A stretch of 25,994 nt of DNA from positions 1-25,994 of the forward strand of contig JAEOSL010000044.1 in the NCBI GenBank assembly GCA_016840385.1, in the 5' to 3' direction. The position numbers and the translations under genes were made by a program. Below, one piece after another: positions 7,610 to 15,057 of this stretch (position 1 is its first letter; the number at the start of each line of letters is the position of its first letter). The notes below the pieces were generated by a model. That model was not told the origin of the DNA. It worked only from the letters and a program-made list of their open reading frames with translations, and did no database searches. Source of the DNA: Candidatus Thorarchaeota archaeon (GTDB lineage: Archaea > Asgardarchaeota > Thorarchaeia > Thorarchaeales > Thorarchaeaceae).

Positions 7610-7917
7610 ACAAGAATGCTATTCAGGAGCTAGTTGACGTACTTGTAGCTCGTGGACTTGGTCTATACGGTAAGGAGAAGATGGCTAAGATTTGTTCTGA
7701 TTCTGGTGTAGCATTGCTAGATGACAACTCCACAGACTGGCTCGATGATGATATAATGGGTTCTCTCAACAAGTTCCTAGTCAACTACGCCGGATTCAAC
7801 ATCGCTTCCAGGATGACTGTAATGGTGTTGATGAAGATGGTCAATATCCCGCTTCCAGAGGAACTTCAAAGGAAGAAAAAGAGGAAATCACGATTTCGCA
7901 GATTATTGGAAAGATAA
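7600..7917 (+). CDS. Small helical protein with basic tail, translationally coupled to the diiron protein
   Basis: A 105-residue protein, mostly helix-prone, with an acidic centre (LDDNSTDWLDDDIMG) and a strongly basic C-terminus (KKKRKSRFRRLLER). No cysteines are arranged as a metal site, and there is no signal peptide or membrane helix. It starts at ATG 7600, ten bases inside the end of the preceding gene, behind a good GGAGGT site, so the two are very likely made together and may act together. The basic tail could contact nucleic acid or membrane lipid (inference). Its last 52 bases overlap, on the opposite strand, the end of the convergent nitroreductase gene, so the Lys/Arg-rich end is read in both directions. 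Family not recognised. Confidence 0.7.
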   Translation: MGIDKNAIQELVDVLVARGLGLYGKEKMAKICSDSGVALLDDNSTDWLDDDIMGSLNKFLVNYAGFNIASRMTVMVLMKMVNIPLPEELQRKKKRKSRFRRLLER

Positions 7918-8696
7918 CGCAATGCATAATTCCGAAATATTCTGATTTCGAGAATGTATACGGGATCTAGCGATAATGCATAACAAAATACTACTGTCTT
8001 GAATACCTTCAAATTTAAGAGATAATTGATTTCATCATCATAAATAGCACCAACCTGACAACTACCATAATCGAGGGCTTCGACAGCAAGTGCTAGATTT
8101 TGTGCAATATGACCTGCATCAAGGAAGATGTACCGATATGCACGCTGGAGATATTTCCATGAAGACCGCTCTATGATAGCAGTCCAGATGAAGACGACAG
8201 CAGCATTCTGAGCAATCTGTTGATCCAGTGCGCCTCCTCTCACTTCTTGGGAATAGTCACCTTCTTTGATAAGTTCCAGAGTATGGTCACCAATCACATA
8301 GTGGTAGAGTCCTTGTTTGAGACCATCAACACGGTTCACGTAGAGGTAGGTTTCGATTGGATAGAGAGCTCCTGCAGAGGGCGAGGTTCGTAGTTTGAAA
8401 TCACAATTAGCACCAGAAACGGTTTCTCTTACTCCTTGGGTCGCCCAAAGAATCTGTGACAAATCATTCAAAGGCATGACATCATCGGTATAGGCGCGCA
8501 CGCTACGTCGTTTCCAAATCACCTTCCAGATATCGGGACCATCCTGAACAACAGGTTCAGGAAGTGAGATTCGTTCTGCACCTTCATAGGTCTTGTACTG
8601 GGCGGGCATATTCGACCAATCAAGAGTGTGTTGTGGAAGCTTTCCGCGAACATATTTTATATTCCTGAGAAAGTCTTCACCAATTCCAGCTGTCAT
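7866..8696 (-). CDS. SagB-type nitroreductase-family FMN oxidoreductase
   Basis: A 276-residue nitroreductase-fold protein of the SagB/thiazole-oxidase-like group. The N-terminal lead (FLRNIKYVRG, then PAQYKTYEGAERISLPEP) is typical of that group. FMN-contact motifs follow: KRRSVRAYTDD at residues 62-72, TSPSAGALYPIETYLY at about 105-119, and YIFLDAGHIAQNLALA at 189-204. The family normally ends shortly after the DDEINYLLNL segment (220-229) with a short hydrophobic strand. Here VVFCYALSLDP fits that strand, but about 30 more residues of unusual sequence follow and run into the convergent gene, possibly because an earlier stop was lost. No YcaO, ThiF or precursor-peptide gene lies nearby, so a RiPP role is unlikely; quinone, flavin or xenobiotic reduction is the default guess. 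The ribosome-binding site is weak. Confidence 0.85.
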   Translation of the reverse strand: MTAGIGEDFLRNIKYVRGKLPQHTLDWSNMPAQYKTYEGAERISLPEPVVQDGPDIWKVIWKRRSVRAYTDDVMPLNDLSQILWATQGVRETVSGANCDFKLRTSPSAGALYPIETYLYVNRVDGLKQGLYHYVIGDHTLELIKEGDYSQEVRGGALDQQIAQNAAVVFIWTAIIERSSWKYLQRAYRYIFLDAGHIAQNLALAVEALDYGSCQVGAIYDDEINYLLNLKVFKTVVFCYALSLDPVYILEIRIFRNYALRYLSNNLRNRDFLFFFL

Positions 8697-8765
8697 AATC
8701 CATACAATGGGTGATTTTCATTTTGGCTCTATCGATACTTATCCAATATCTAGAGTAGAATGATA

Positions 8766-9104
8766 CTATTCATATTTACCCGAACGCCAAGCTCCGAGAA
8801 TTCTGAAAATATTGAAAACAAGAGAAATAGACAAGCCCTGCACAAGTAAAACAAACGCGGGATTCACTGCATATAAGGAATATATTACTACAACGAATAG
8901 AAGTGCAGGAACAGTTTCTAGTGATATCATTCGAACAGGATGACTATTACTGTAATCTGTAGTACGCTGATAGATTGAACCTTCTATGGCATCCTTACGG
9001 GATCGACATAGAATCACAAACAATGTTGGTAAAAACAAAACTACCAAGAAGATTGCTAAAATAGCTATCATGGAGAATATTTCTAATTCAGCAGCTCCTT
9101 GCAA
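8766..9104 (-). CDS. Small membrane protein, unknown function
   Basis: A 112-residue protein with two or three hydrophobic segments: about residues 9-33 (SMIAILAIFLVVLFLPTLFV), 63-82 (TVPALLFVVVIYSLYA) and a weaker 84-104. A polar loop after the first helix holds RSRKDAIEG. The start is TTG at 9104, chosen because GTGGTGGG lies about nine bases upstream; the first ATG, at 9071, would remove the lead-in to helix one and has no such site. It lies 69 bases upstream of the nitroreductase on the same strand, so co-transcription is possible. Not recognised as a known family; the topology alone does not suggest a function. Confidence 0.6.
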   Translation of the reverse strand: MQGAAELEIFSMIAILAIFLVVLFLPTLFVILCRSRKDAIEGSIYQRTTDYSNSHPVRMISLETVPALLFVVVIYSLYAVNPAFVLLVQGLSISLVFNIFRILGAWRSGKYE

Positions 9105-9181
9105 TTACAAACCCACCACGAATTCAATGTAAATGAAATCTGATATCTGTCTTTCGATGTAATTCCGCCATAGAAGATACA

Positions 9182-9190
9182 CTTTAATAA
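9182..9190 (+). promoter_or_regulatory. TATA box for malic enzyme
   Basis: CTTTAATAA lies about 85-90 bases before the ATG at 9274, predicting a leader of about 60 bases. Within that leader, AGACC (9220-9224) and GGTCT (9237-9241) form a short inverted repeat around a GTATAC core, a candidate operator or small hairpin. Confidence 0.4.
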
Positions 9191-9273
9191 AGGCTCGAAG
9201 CAGGCGCACCTTGTCAGACAGACCAGTATACGGGTCGGTCTAGAACAGTCAAATGTATCAGGAGCGCTATATA

Positions 9274-10635
9274 ATGCCTGAAGAGAAACTCTCTGTTGAA
9301 GAGTTAAAAAAGAAGGCTGAGAAGCCTGGTAAGGATGCTATGATCATGCATCCCTTTTACAAGGGAAAAATCCAGTCTATTGGAAAAGCCCCAGTACGTG
9401 ACTTCTCAGATTTTGCAATTTGGTATACCCCGGGAGTCGCTAAATCTTGTTTAGCAATTAAGGAAGATCCCGAGATGGCTTACGAGCATCTCAACAAGGG
9501 GAACATGGTAGCAGTAGTTAGTGACGGTACACGAGTCCTTGGACTTGGTGATATCGGCCCACTCGCAGCTGGACCGGTTATGGAAGGAAAGGCAATTTTG
9601 TTCAAATACCTCGGTGGTGTTGATGCCTGGCCAATATGTATTGATACCAAGGATCCTGACAAAGCAATCGAGTTCGTCAAGATGCTACAGCCATCCTTTG
9701 GTGGTATCAATCTAGAGGACTTCTCCAAGCCAAAGTGCTACAAGATACTCGAAGAACTGAGGAACGATCCTGAGGTTAACATTCCAGTCTGGCATGACGA
9801 TGCCCAGGGAACAGCAACTGTTGTTCTAGCAGGTGTCTTCGGTGGATTGAATGTTGTCAAGAAGGACATCGAGAATGTAACAATCGCAATGATGGGAGTA
9901 GGTGCTGCAAATACAAGGACTGCCTACCTGCTTATTGCCGCTGGTGTTGACCCCAAGAACATTGTGATGGTTGATAGCAAGGGTGCGATTTACTCTGACC
10001 GTGAGGACATCGTGAAGGACAAGGACTATGACACCTTCAAGTATGACCTCGCACAGAAGACCAATCCAGAACGTCATACTGGAGACCTCGGTGAAGTCAT
10101 CGAAGGAATGGACATTCTGATTTCTGCTTCACGACCAGTTCCTGGTACTATCAAGAAAGAGTGGGTTTCAAAAATGGCTTCGGACTCTATCGTCTATGCC
10201 TGTGCTAATCCACTGCCAGAGATTTGGCCTTGGGAAGCAATCGAAGCTGGTGCCAGAATTGTTGGTACAGGTCGAAGTGACTTTGACAACCAGATCAACA
10301 ACTCACTTGGATTCCCAGGTATATTCCGTGGAACTCTAGATGTAAGAGCCAGCACAATTACAGACGAAATGTGTATTGCAGCTGCTCAAGCACTAGCAGA
10401 CCTAGGTGCTAAGGAAGCCAATGAGAAAAAGGTCATTCCAACAATGGATCAATGGGAATTGTATCCTGCTGAAGCCACAGCCGTTGGTATGAAGGCTATT
10501 GAGCAGGGTGTAGCCAAGAGGGAATGGGAAGAGAAGGACCTTTACAAGCATGCAGAGAATATTATCCGTGCAGCTCGAGGGTCTTCCGAGATACTCTACG
10601 AGAAAGGATTCATTCCTAAAGCTCCAAAGACCTAG
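9274..10635 (+). CDS. NAD(P)-dependent malic enzyme (oxaloacetate-decarboxylating)
   Basis: A 453-residue cytosolic enzyme converting malate to pyruvate and CO2 with reduction of NAD(P). Numbered from the ATG at 9274: catalytic Tyr51 in AIWYTPGVAKSC; the general-base lysine in MEGKAILFKYLGG (about residue 106); metal-binding Glu148-Asp149 in GGINLEDFSKP; a further acidic pair in WHDDAQGTATV (about 175-176); and the dinucleotide-binding MGVGAANTR at about 207-215. A late SRPVPG and ANPLPEIWP segment match the family. It is of the short prokaryotic type, with no phosphotransacetylase-like C-terminal domain. The frame is open from 9253, but AGGAG at 9260-9264 sits nine bases before the ATG at 9274, so that start is preferred. 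It is followed by a terminator, so it is probably a single-gene unit. Coenzyme preference cannot be read by eye. Confidence 0.93.
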   Translation: MPEEKLSVEELKKKAEKPGKDAMIMHPFYKGKIQSIGKAPVRDFSDFAIWYTPGVAKSCLAIKEDPEMAYEHLNKGNMVAVVSDGTRVLGLGDIGPLAAGPVMEGKAILFKYLGGVDAWPICIDTKDPDKAIEFVKMLQPSFGGINLEDFSKPKCYKILEELRNDPEVNIPVWHDDAQGTATVVLAGVFGGLNVVKKDIENVTIAMMGVGAANTRTAYLLIAAGVDPKNIVMVDSKGAIYSDREDIVKDKDYDTFKYDLAQKTNPERHTGDLGEVIEGMDILISASRPVPGTIKKEWVSKMASDSIVYACANPLPEIWPWEAIEAGARIVGTGRSDFDNQINNSLGFPGIFRGTLDVRASTITDEMCIAAAQALADLGAKEANEKKVIPTMDQWELYPAEATAVGMKAIEQGVAKREWEEKDLYKHAENIIRAARGSSEILYEKGFIPKAPKT

Positions 10636-10652
10636 TTAGTCTAGTAATGAAG

Positions 10653-10686
10653 AGCGGCGGTCATCGCCGCTTCCTCATTTCTTTTT
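10653..10686 (+). terminator. Hairpin plus T-run terminator after malic enzyme
   Basis: AGCGGCG (10653-10659) pairs perfectly with CGCCGCT (10665-10671) around a five-base loop, and a T-rich stretch ending in TTCTTTTTT (to about 10686) follows. It lies 17 bases after the stop codon. Confidence 0.75.
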
Positions 10687-10758
10687 TGTCCGAATATCGA
10701 AACTACGTAGATAGCATTAGTTACTTAAGTTTCAGATTGTAACTTCAAATTGTGAAGC

Positions 10759-11868
10759 ATGATGTCTATCGATCGTTGTGTTCAATGTGGTTCGTGCATG
10801 AAACTCTGTCCTATGTTTGATGTAACTGGAGAAGAGCAATACTCTCCAAGAGGAAAGATCTACCTTCTTCAAGTTATGGACCAAATAGAAGAAGACAAAG
10901 AACTTGCAAAAGATTTCAGGAGGACCCTCTTCCAATGTACACTTTGTGGAAAGTGCGATGAAACCTGTGAGTCAGGTGTTGACTTGCTAATGATTTGGCA
11001 CCAACAAAGAGCAAAGGCGATTGACACAGCCCCTGAAGATTTTGCTTACCTGGATCCATTGAAAGAAGCACTTGCAAATGTGAAGAACATCTATGGACTT
11101 GCAGCTGAGGATAGAGCAATCTATTGGTTAGACGAACTGGAAGACGAAATCCCTGGACTAGAAGATAGAGTCTATGAGAAGGGGAAGACTGCAGATAACA
11201 TGGTATTCCTAGGATGTTTGATGTCATTCAGAGGTAGTCAGATGGACGTACTCAAATCACTCTTTCAGACACTAGAAAAACTGGAAGTTGATTATCTGGT
11301 CATGGGTTCGGAAGAGAATTGCTGTGGACACCCTCTATATCTTACTGGAAATGAAACAGGAGCAGAAGAACTTCGGGAGCATAACAAGAAAGTAATGAAA
11401 GATGCTCAAGCAAAGAATGTCATCACATGCTGCCCGGGTTGTCTGATTCAATTGAGGAATCACCACAATCTGGAAGGAATTGAAGCCCTTCATCACACAG
11501 AATTCTTCGATAGACTTCTTGAAACCATACCAAAATACGACCAGAAGGAACCACTCGCCTATCATGATCCATGTGAACTTCATCGAATATTGGAAATAAC
11601 AAAGGAACCGCGTTCACTTCTCGATAAGCTTGGAGTGGAATACAAAGAGATGGAACTCAGTTGCTGTGGTGGCGGAGGTCTCTTGAGGATGAGCGATCCA
11701 AATCTCAGCGATAAGATAATAGAGTTGAGAAAGGCTCGTGAGGGAATTCAGAACACGACCGTACTTACAGCCTGTCCCTCATGTAGAGAACAGTTACTCA
11801 GTACAAATCTGAACACAAAGGACATCGTAGAGTTGCTGTTTGATGCACTGGAAGGAGGAGGAGAGTAG
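10759..11868 (+). CDS. CCG-domain iron-sulfur protein, GlcF/HdrD-like
   Basis: A 369-residue electron-transfer subunit of the GlcF/LutA/HdrD type. Two ferredoxin-type cysteine sets come first: Cys7, 10, 13 and 17 (CVQCGSCMKLCP), and Cys60, 63, 66 and 70 (CTLCGKCDETC), each of which should bind a [4Fe-4S] cluster. Two CCG domains follow: NCCG at 187-190 with TCCPGC at 223-228, and SCCGGGG at 301-307 with ACPSC at 338-342. CCG domains bind iron-sulfur centres or mediate quinone or disulfide chemistry in this family. Its stop directly abuts the ATG of the FAD-linked oxidase gene, so the two form one enzyme, presumably a 2-hydroxyacid (lactate or glycolate) dehydrogenase passing electrons to this subunit. 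ATG start at the head of the pair; ACTTAAG about 33 bases upstream may be its TATA element. Confidence 0.88.
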   Translation: MMSIDRCVQCGSCMKLCPMFDVTGEEQYSPRGKIYLLQVMDQIEEDKELAKDFRRTLFQCTLCGKCDETCESGVDLLMIWHQQRAKAIDTAPEDFAYLDPLKEALANVKNIYGLAAEDRAIYWLDELEDEIPGLEDRVYEKGKTADNMVFLGCLMSFRGSQMDVLKSLFQTLEKLEVDYLVMGSEENCCGHPLYLTGNETGAEELREHNKKVMKDAQAKNVITCCPGCLIQLRNHHNLEGIEALHHTEFFDRLLETIPKYDQKEPLAYHDPCELHRILEITKEPRSLLDKLGVEYKEMELSCCGGGGLLRMSDPNLSDKIIELRKAREGIQNTTVLTACPSCREQLLSTNLNTKDIVELLFDALEGGGE

Positions 11869-13206
11869 ATGAAGATTCGAGATATTGTAATGGGAGCTAA
11901 TGCTTCGATGTACCAGAAACTGGACTTCAAGAAGATTAAGGGAGTATATTATCCGAAGACTGAGGAAGAAGCACAAGCAGCTATCAAACAAGCACGAGAG
12001 AAGGGGTTCGACGTTACGCCAAAGGGTGGAGGTTCTGGTTTAAGTGGAGCATGCACAGGAGGAAACCAAAAACGTTTCTTCATCAGTAGCCTACAGATGA
12101 AAGAAATCCTAGCGATTTCAATGGCGGGTGGATATGCTGATGTTCAACCGGGTGCGACTCCCGATGAAGTGAATGCTAAACTAGACCCATTAGGCATGAG
12201 GTTCTGGGTAGCTCCTAGTAGTAGGGATGTAGCAACTGTGGGAGGTCTCGTGTCGACGGATGGTGGTGGAAATGATACTTGGATCAATGGGACTATGCGA
12301 GACAACATGCTCAGTGTTAATATTCTAACGTATGAGGGTCATCATCTTAACGTTGACAAGAACGGAGTCAAATCAAGTAACGCGGAATTAGCGAGCGAAC
12401 TCAATAAGAAAGGCATGAATCTTGATGATATTTCCGGGTCTCACGGAACTTTAGGTTTCATTACTGAGATTCGAGTGATTATCAAACCAATAAGAAAAAC
12501 AAAGACCATCGGTGCTCTGATACAGTTTGAAGATTACGATGCCATGGGAGCAGGAATTCTGCAAACCATTGACCAAGAGTGTCCTGTAGAATATGGAGAA
12601 GCTATCGTCATGGCACATGAGGATGTTAGAGAAGATCTCAGTCCACCGTTATTGATTTTAGAATTTCCAAAGGATTTCGAACTAGTGTTCTGCAATGCCA
12701 AAGTGAGAGAAATTAGTCGGAAAGAACTCATACGATTGCAGGAAATGCGAATTAATTTGCCAAAAAGAAATCCCAATGTTGGAACTCAAATTGGTCTGTT
12801 TGAAGGGTATGGTCTCCATGGAGATAATCTCGAGAACATGGGGAATACTATTAGTGAAATAGACGCGGTCCTGATTGAACACAATCTCATACCATTTGAA
12901 AAGTATGGACACGCTCCAAGCAAATGGTATCTGGGTGACAACTCACCCGCATATGGACTGGTTATGCATTCACGTGAAATTCGACCTGAAGGAAAGACTG
13001 GAAATGAATTATATAGAGCTGTAGAAGATATCGTGAAGAAATGTGAAGAGCTCAATGTGACTCCAAAACCAGAACATAAGTGGCTTTACAGTGATGAGGT
13101 CAAGAAGGCTAGAATTCAGGAACTGAGAGCAGTTATTGGCGGTTCATTCAATTCGTTTATGTTCGAGCCAGACTGTGCTTCGGAAACGCTCTCCTCAATG
13201 GTTTAA
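11869..13206 (+). CDS. FAD-linked oxidase, GlcD/D-lactate dehydrogenase-like subunit
   Basis: A 445-residue flavoprotein with a PCMH-type FAD-binding domain at about residues 20-210. Visible motifs are PKGGGSGLSGA at 51-61, VQPGATPDEVNAKL at 92-105, the VATVGGLVSTDGGGND segment at 121-136, and SGSHGTLGFITEI at 189-201. The C-terminal half is cap-domain-like but atypical: where the family usually has a GEHG motif and ends with a Pro-Gly-Lys segment, this protein has NVTPKPEHKWLYSD and stops after FMFEPDCASETL. It may therefore use a different substrate or be a diverged clade. It begins on the base after the upstream stop, with GGAGGAGG as ribosome-binding site, so expression is coupled to the iron-sulfur subunit. 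Substrate cannot be assigned from sequence; D-lactate or glycolate is the family default. Confidence 0.85.
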   Translation: MKIRDIVMGANASMYQKLDFKKIKGVYYPKTEEEAQAAIKQAREKGFDVTPKGGGSGLSGACTGGNQKRFFISSLQMKEILAISMAGGYADVQPGATPDEVNAKLDPLGMRFWVAPSSRDVATVGGLVSTDGGGNDTWINGTMRDNMLSVNILTYEGHHLNVDKNGVKSSNAELASELNKKGMNLDDISGSHGTLGFITEIRVIIKPIRKTKTIGALIQFEDYDAMGAGILQTIDQECPVEYGEAIVMAHEDVREDLSPPLLILEFPKDFELVFCNAKVREISRKELIRLQEMRINLPKRNPNVGTQIGLFEGYGLHGDNLENMGNTISEIDAVLIEHNLIPFEKYGHAPSKWYLGDNSPAYGLVMHSREIRPEGKTGNELYRAVEDIVKKCEELNVTPKPEHKWLYSDEVKKARIQELRAVIGGSFNSFMFEPDCASETLSSMV

Positions 13207-13221
13207 TGAAATTTTTCATTA
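13204..13221. repeat. AT-rich inverted repeat between convergent genes
   Basis: TAATGAAA (13204-13211) and TTTCATTA (13214-13221) are exact reverse complements around two bases, starting in the stop codon of the oxidase gene. It could form a weak hairpin marking transcript ends for both strands; with no GC it would be unstable. Confidence 0.4.
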
Positions 13222-13227
13222 ATAATC

Positions 13228-13728
13228 TTACAATTGGGATAGTTGCTCTGCCAGGAAAGACGCAACTACGGACAGGTCAAAGGGCCAAGCGTATCTGAAA
13301 GACACGTCTGGATGACTTTCTTGGGCTCGTTCGATAGACTGTGGAATATCAATCTCTGAATGTTTTCCACCAGGGGTCATCATTGGAGTAATCACGATGA
13401 TTTCGTCAGCACCAGACTGAACAGCCGTCTCCAGCGCTTCATCGATGCTGGGACTACAGAACTCATTGAAGCCCACAATCACATCATAACCAGTGATTCG
13501 GTTCATTTCTTGAGCGAGTTTGTGAGATGCGTACCAGAAGGGGTCGTTCTTAGCGGTACGTGGCCACTGGCGAATCTTGTCATCCATTTCATCATGCTTA
13601 TGGATCATTGCTTGAGGGAAACCGTCCCCATGCTCAAGGGCCATGTGAAGTTTGAAGAACTCCATGAGTTCAGAACCGGGATAATCTTTCGGTGGAGCTC
13701 CATGCATTGCCAACACGATTACTGTCAT
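13228..13728 (-). CDS. CbiX-like chelatase-fold protein
   Basis: A 166-residue protein resembling the small archaeal sirohydrochlorin cobaltochelatases and class II chelatases. The first strand ends in VLAMHG with His9, the expected metal-binding residue. The C-terminal half has DEIIVITPMMTPGGKH, with His123 as the second expected ligand, followed by EIDIP, the family signature, and a final AWPFDLSVVASFLAEQL helix. It is somewhat longer than the minimal single-domain CbiX because of extra sequence at about residues 14-75, which is rich in His and Asp (for example MIHKHDEMDD). It could insert cobalt, nickel or iron into a tetrapyrrole, or be a relative with another role. No other tetrapyrrole gene is in the window. 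ATG start with GGTG a few bases upstream. Confidence 0.78.
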   Translation of the reverse strand: MTVIVLAMHGAPPKDYPGSELMEFFKLHMALEHGDGFPQAMIHKHDEMDDKIRQWPRTAKNDPFWYASHKLAQEMNRITGYDVIVGFNEFCSPSIDEALETAVQSGADEIIVITPMMTPGGKHSEIDIPQSIERAQESHPDVSFRYAWPFDLSVVASFLAEQLSQL

Positions 13729-13823
13729 CTATGAACACCACTGAGAGATGCGATTTCTTCTCTGTATATCACTTACGATAGGTGATTTTCTGGCAGAATA
13801 CTTTCGGTGACGTCTCTTAGGTG

Positions 13824-13831
13824 TTTATATA
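13824..13831 (+). promoter_or_regulatory. TATA box giving a leaderless transcript
   Basis: TTTATATA is centred about 32 bases before the ATG at 13860. In archaea transcription starts roughly 25-30 bases from the TATA centre, so the leader would be only a few bases. No ribosome-binding site precedes the ATG, which fits. Confidence 0.65.
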
Positions 13832-13859
13832 CACACATAGAGACAAATTTCTGATAAGA

Positions 13860-15002
13860 ATGGTCCGTCCAAATCTAACTAAAAGTCCGAAGGGTCTCTT
13901 TGATCCGTACTATGTCCCCGACAAATTACTCCACCGCGACAGAGAAATGGATACAGTAAATGGTGTCTACAAGGATTCATTCGAGGACGAGTATGGCATC
14001 AACTGCCTCGTTCATGGTATTTCAGGAGTGGGGATGACTGTCTTTTCCAGGTACTTCCTTACGAAGCTGGTGCCACAGTATTTCAACGCTCATACAGTCT
14101 ACGTGGACGCCAAACAGAAGGATACTCTTGAGATAATCTCTGAGCTGAATGATAAGATTCACCGTGAGGAAAACAAGCCCATAACGGTGGCATTTGATCT
14201 TGATGTTTTGTGGATGCAGTTCAAGAGGACTGCGTCAGGGTCAAAAAAGAGAACAGTCTTCGTGATCGACAATATCGATGAAACCAATGAAGATGTTTAC
14301 AAGAAACTTGCTAGATTGTCTAAGGAAATCAAAGCTAGTACCATTGGTGTTCTCAATTCTCACGACTATAGAATGCTTACCAAGCTTCCTGCAACTCACA
14401 TGTCCTATGACTTTGAAATCCCGCTTGATACTTATACCCAATCACAGCTCTACGACATTGTCCGTATGCGAGTAGAAGATACCTTCCCCTTAGGCCTTAC
14501 TGAAGAAGTTGTGAGATACGTCACAGACTTGGTTGTTGAATTCGACGCATCCAAACCGAAAACAACAGTTGAAGCTCTGAAGGCATTGTGGCCGCTTGCT
14601 TCACGAGGTCAAGAGATCGACTCTGATGCAGTAAGAAGTGCGACATCGAGCATCACAACCTTTGCCCATGAGAATGATTACATGGACCTAGTTGATACAA
14701 TCAGCATGAATGACTTCATGACCCTCTTGGTTGTCGAAGCATTCTGTGAACATCTCATGCACTACAAGACTGAAACCTACATCGATAGAGGTACACTGAA
14801 TGAATTGATCCTCATCAAGTGTGAGGAATTGGGAGTGAAGCACGTTCCACAGGATATTGACAAAAGCCTTCAGACTCTGATATTCCAGAGCATAGTTTTT
14901 GAATCAGGATATTCACAAAACCTTCTCTATGTCTTGGCTCCACCAGATATTCTCTATGATGCAGCAGTCAGTCTCAGACGTGAACTCGCACGTAGAAAAT
15001 AA
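13860..15002 (+). CDS. Orc1/Cdc6-like AAA+ fold protein with defective Walker A
   Basis: A 380-residue protein with the Orc1/Cdc6 plan: an N-terminal PDKLLHRDREMDTV lead, then a P-loop region, Walker B, sensor 1, a lid with FEIPLDTYTQSQLYDIV typical of Cdc6, and a winged-helix-like C-terminus from about residue 285. The Walker A reads GISGVGMT at 53-60, so the essential lysine is methionine (Met59). Walker B is VFVIDNID at 133-140, with Asn where the catalytic Glu normally lies. A sensor-1-like Asn166 remains. The protein therefore probably binds ATP poorly or not at all and may be a DNA-binding paralogue of a true initiator. The frame extends 13 codons upstream to a GTG, but that GTG lies within the TATA box, so ATG 13860 is the start. 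No origin-like repeats were noticed in the 130-base spacer upstream. Confidence 0.82.
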   Translation: MVRPNLTKSPKGLFDPYYVPDKLLHRDREMDTVNGVYKDSFEDEYGINCLVHGISGVGMTVFSRYFLTKLVPQYFNAHTVYVDAKQKDTLEIISELNDKIHREENKPITVAFDLDVLWMQFKRTASGSKKRTVFVIDNIDETNEDVYKKLARLSKEIKASTIGVLNSHDYRMLTKLPATHMSYDFEIPLDTYTQSQLYDIVRMRVEDTFPLGLTEEVVRYVTDLVVEFDASKPKTTVEALKALWPLASRGQEIDSDAVRSATSSITTFAHENDYMDLVDTISMNDFMTLLVVEAFCEHLMHYKTETYIDRGTLNELILIKCEELGVKHVPQDIDKSLQTLIFQSIVFESGYSQNLLYVLAPPDILYDAAVSLRRELARRK

Positions 15003-15016
15003 AAATAGAGTAAATG

Positions 15017-15037
15017 GGGGCCGGAATTTCCGGCCTC
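15017..15037. terminator. Bidirectional hairpin terminator between convergent genes
   Basis: GGCCGGA (15019-15025) pairs with TCCGGCC (15029-15035) around a three-base loop, and flanking bases extend the stem to about 15017-15037. It lies in the 55-base gap between two gene ends and is flanked by A-rich sequence on the left and TTT on the right, so it can serve both strands. Confidence 0.65.
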
Positions 15038-15057
15038 TCATTTATGGATTGAAAATA

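Noticed and set aside
7918..8040. Frameshift in the nitroreductase near its C-terminus
   Set aside because: Another frame gives GIQDSSILLCIIARSR, but the existing frame also gives a plausible final strand (VVFCYALSLDP), so a frameshift is not supported over a natural extension.
7866..9104. RiPP biosynthesis locus around the SagB-type protein
   Set aside because: No YcaO, ThiF/E1-like, precursor peptide or dedicated transporter gene lies nearby.
13821..13859. GTG-initiated extension of the Orc-like protein
   Set aside because: The GTG is part of the TATA region and has no ribosome-binding site; the downstream ATG fits the promoter spacing.
13729..13859. Replication origin next to the Orc-like gene
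   Set aside because: The 130-base spacer shows a promoter but no origin-recognition-box repeats or AT-rich unwinding tract that I could identify.
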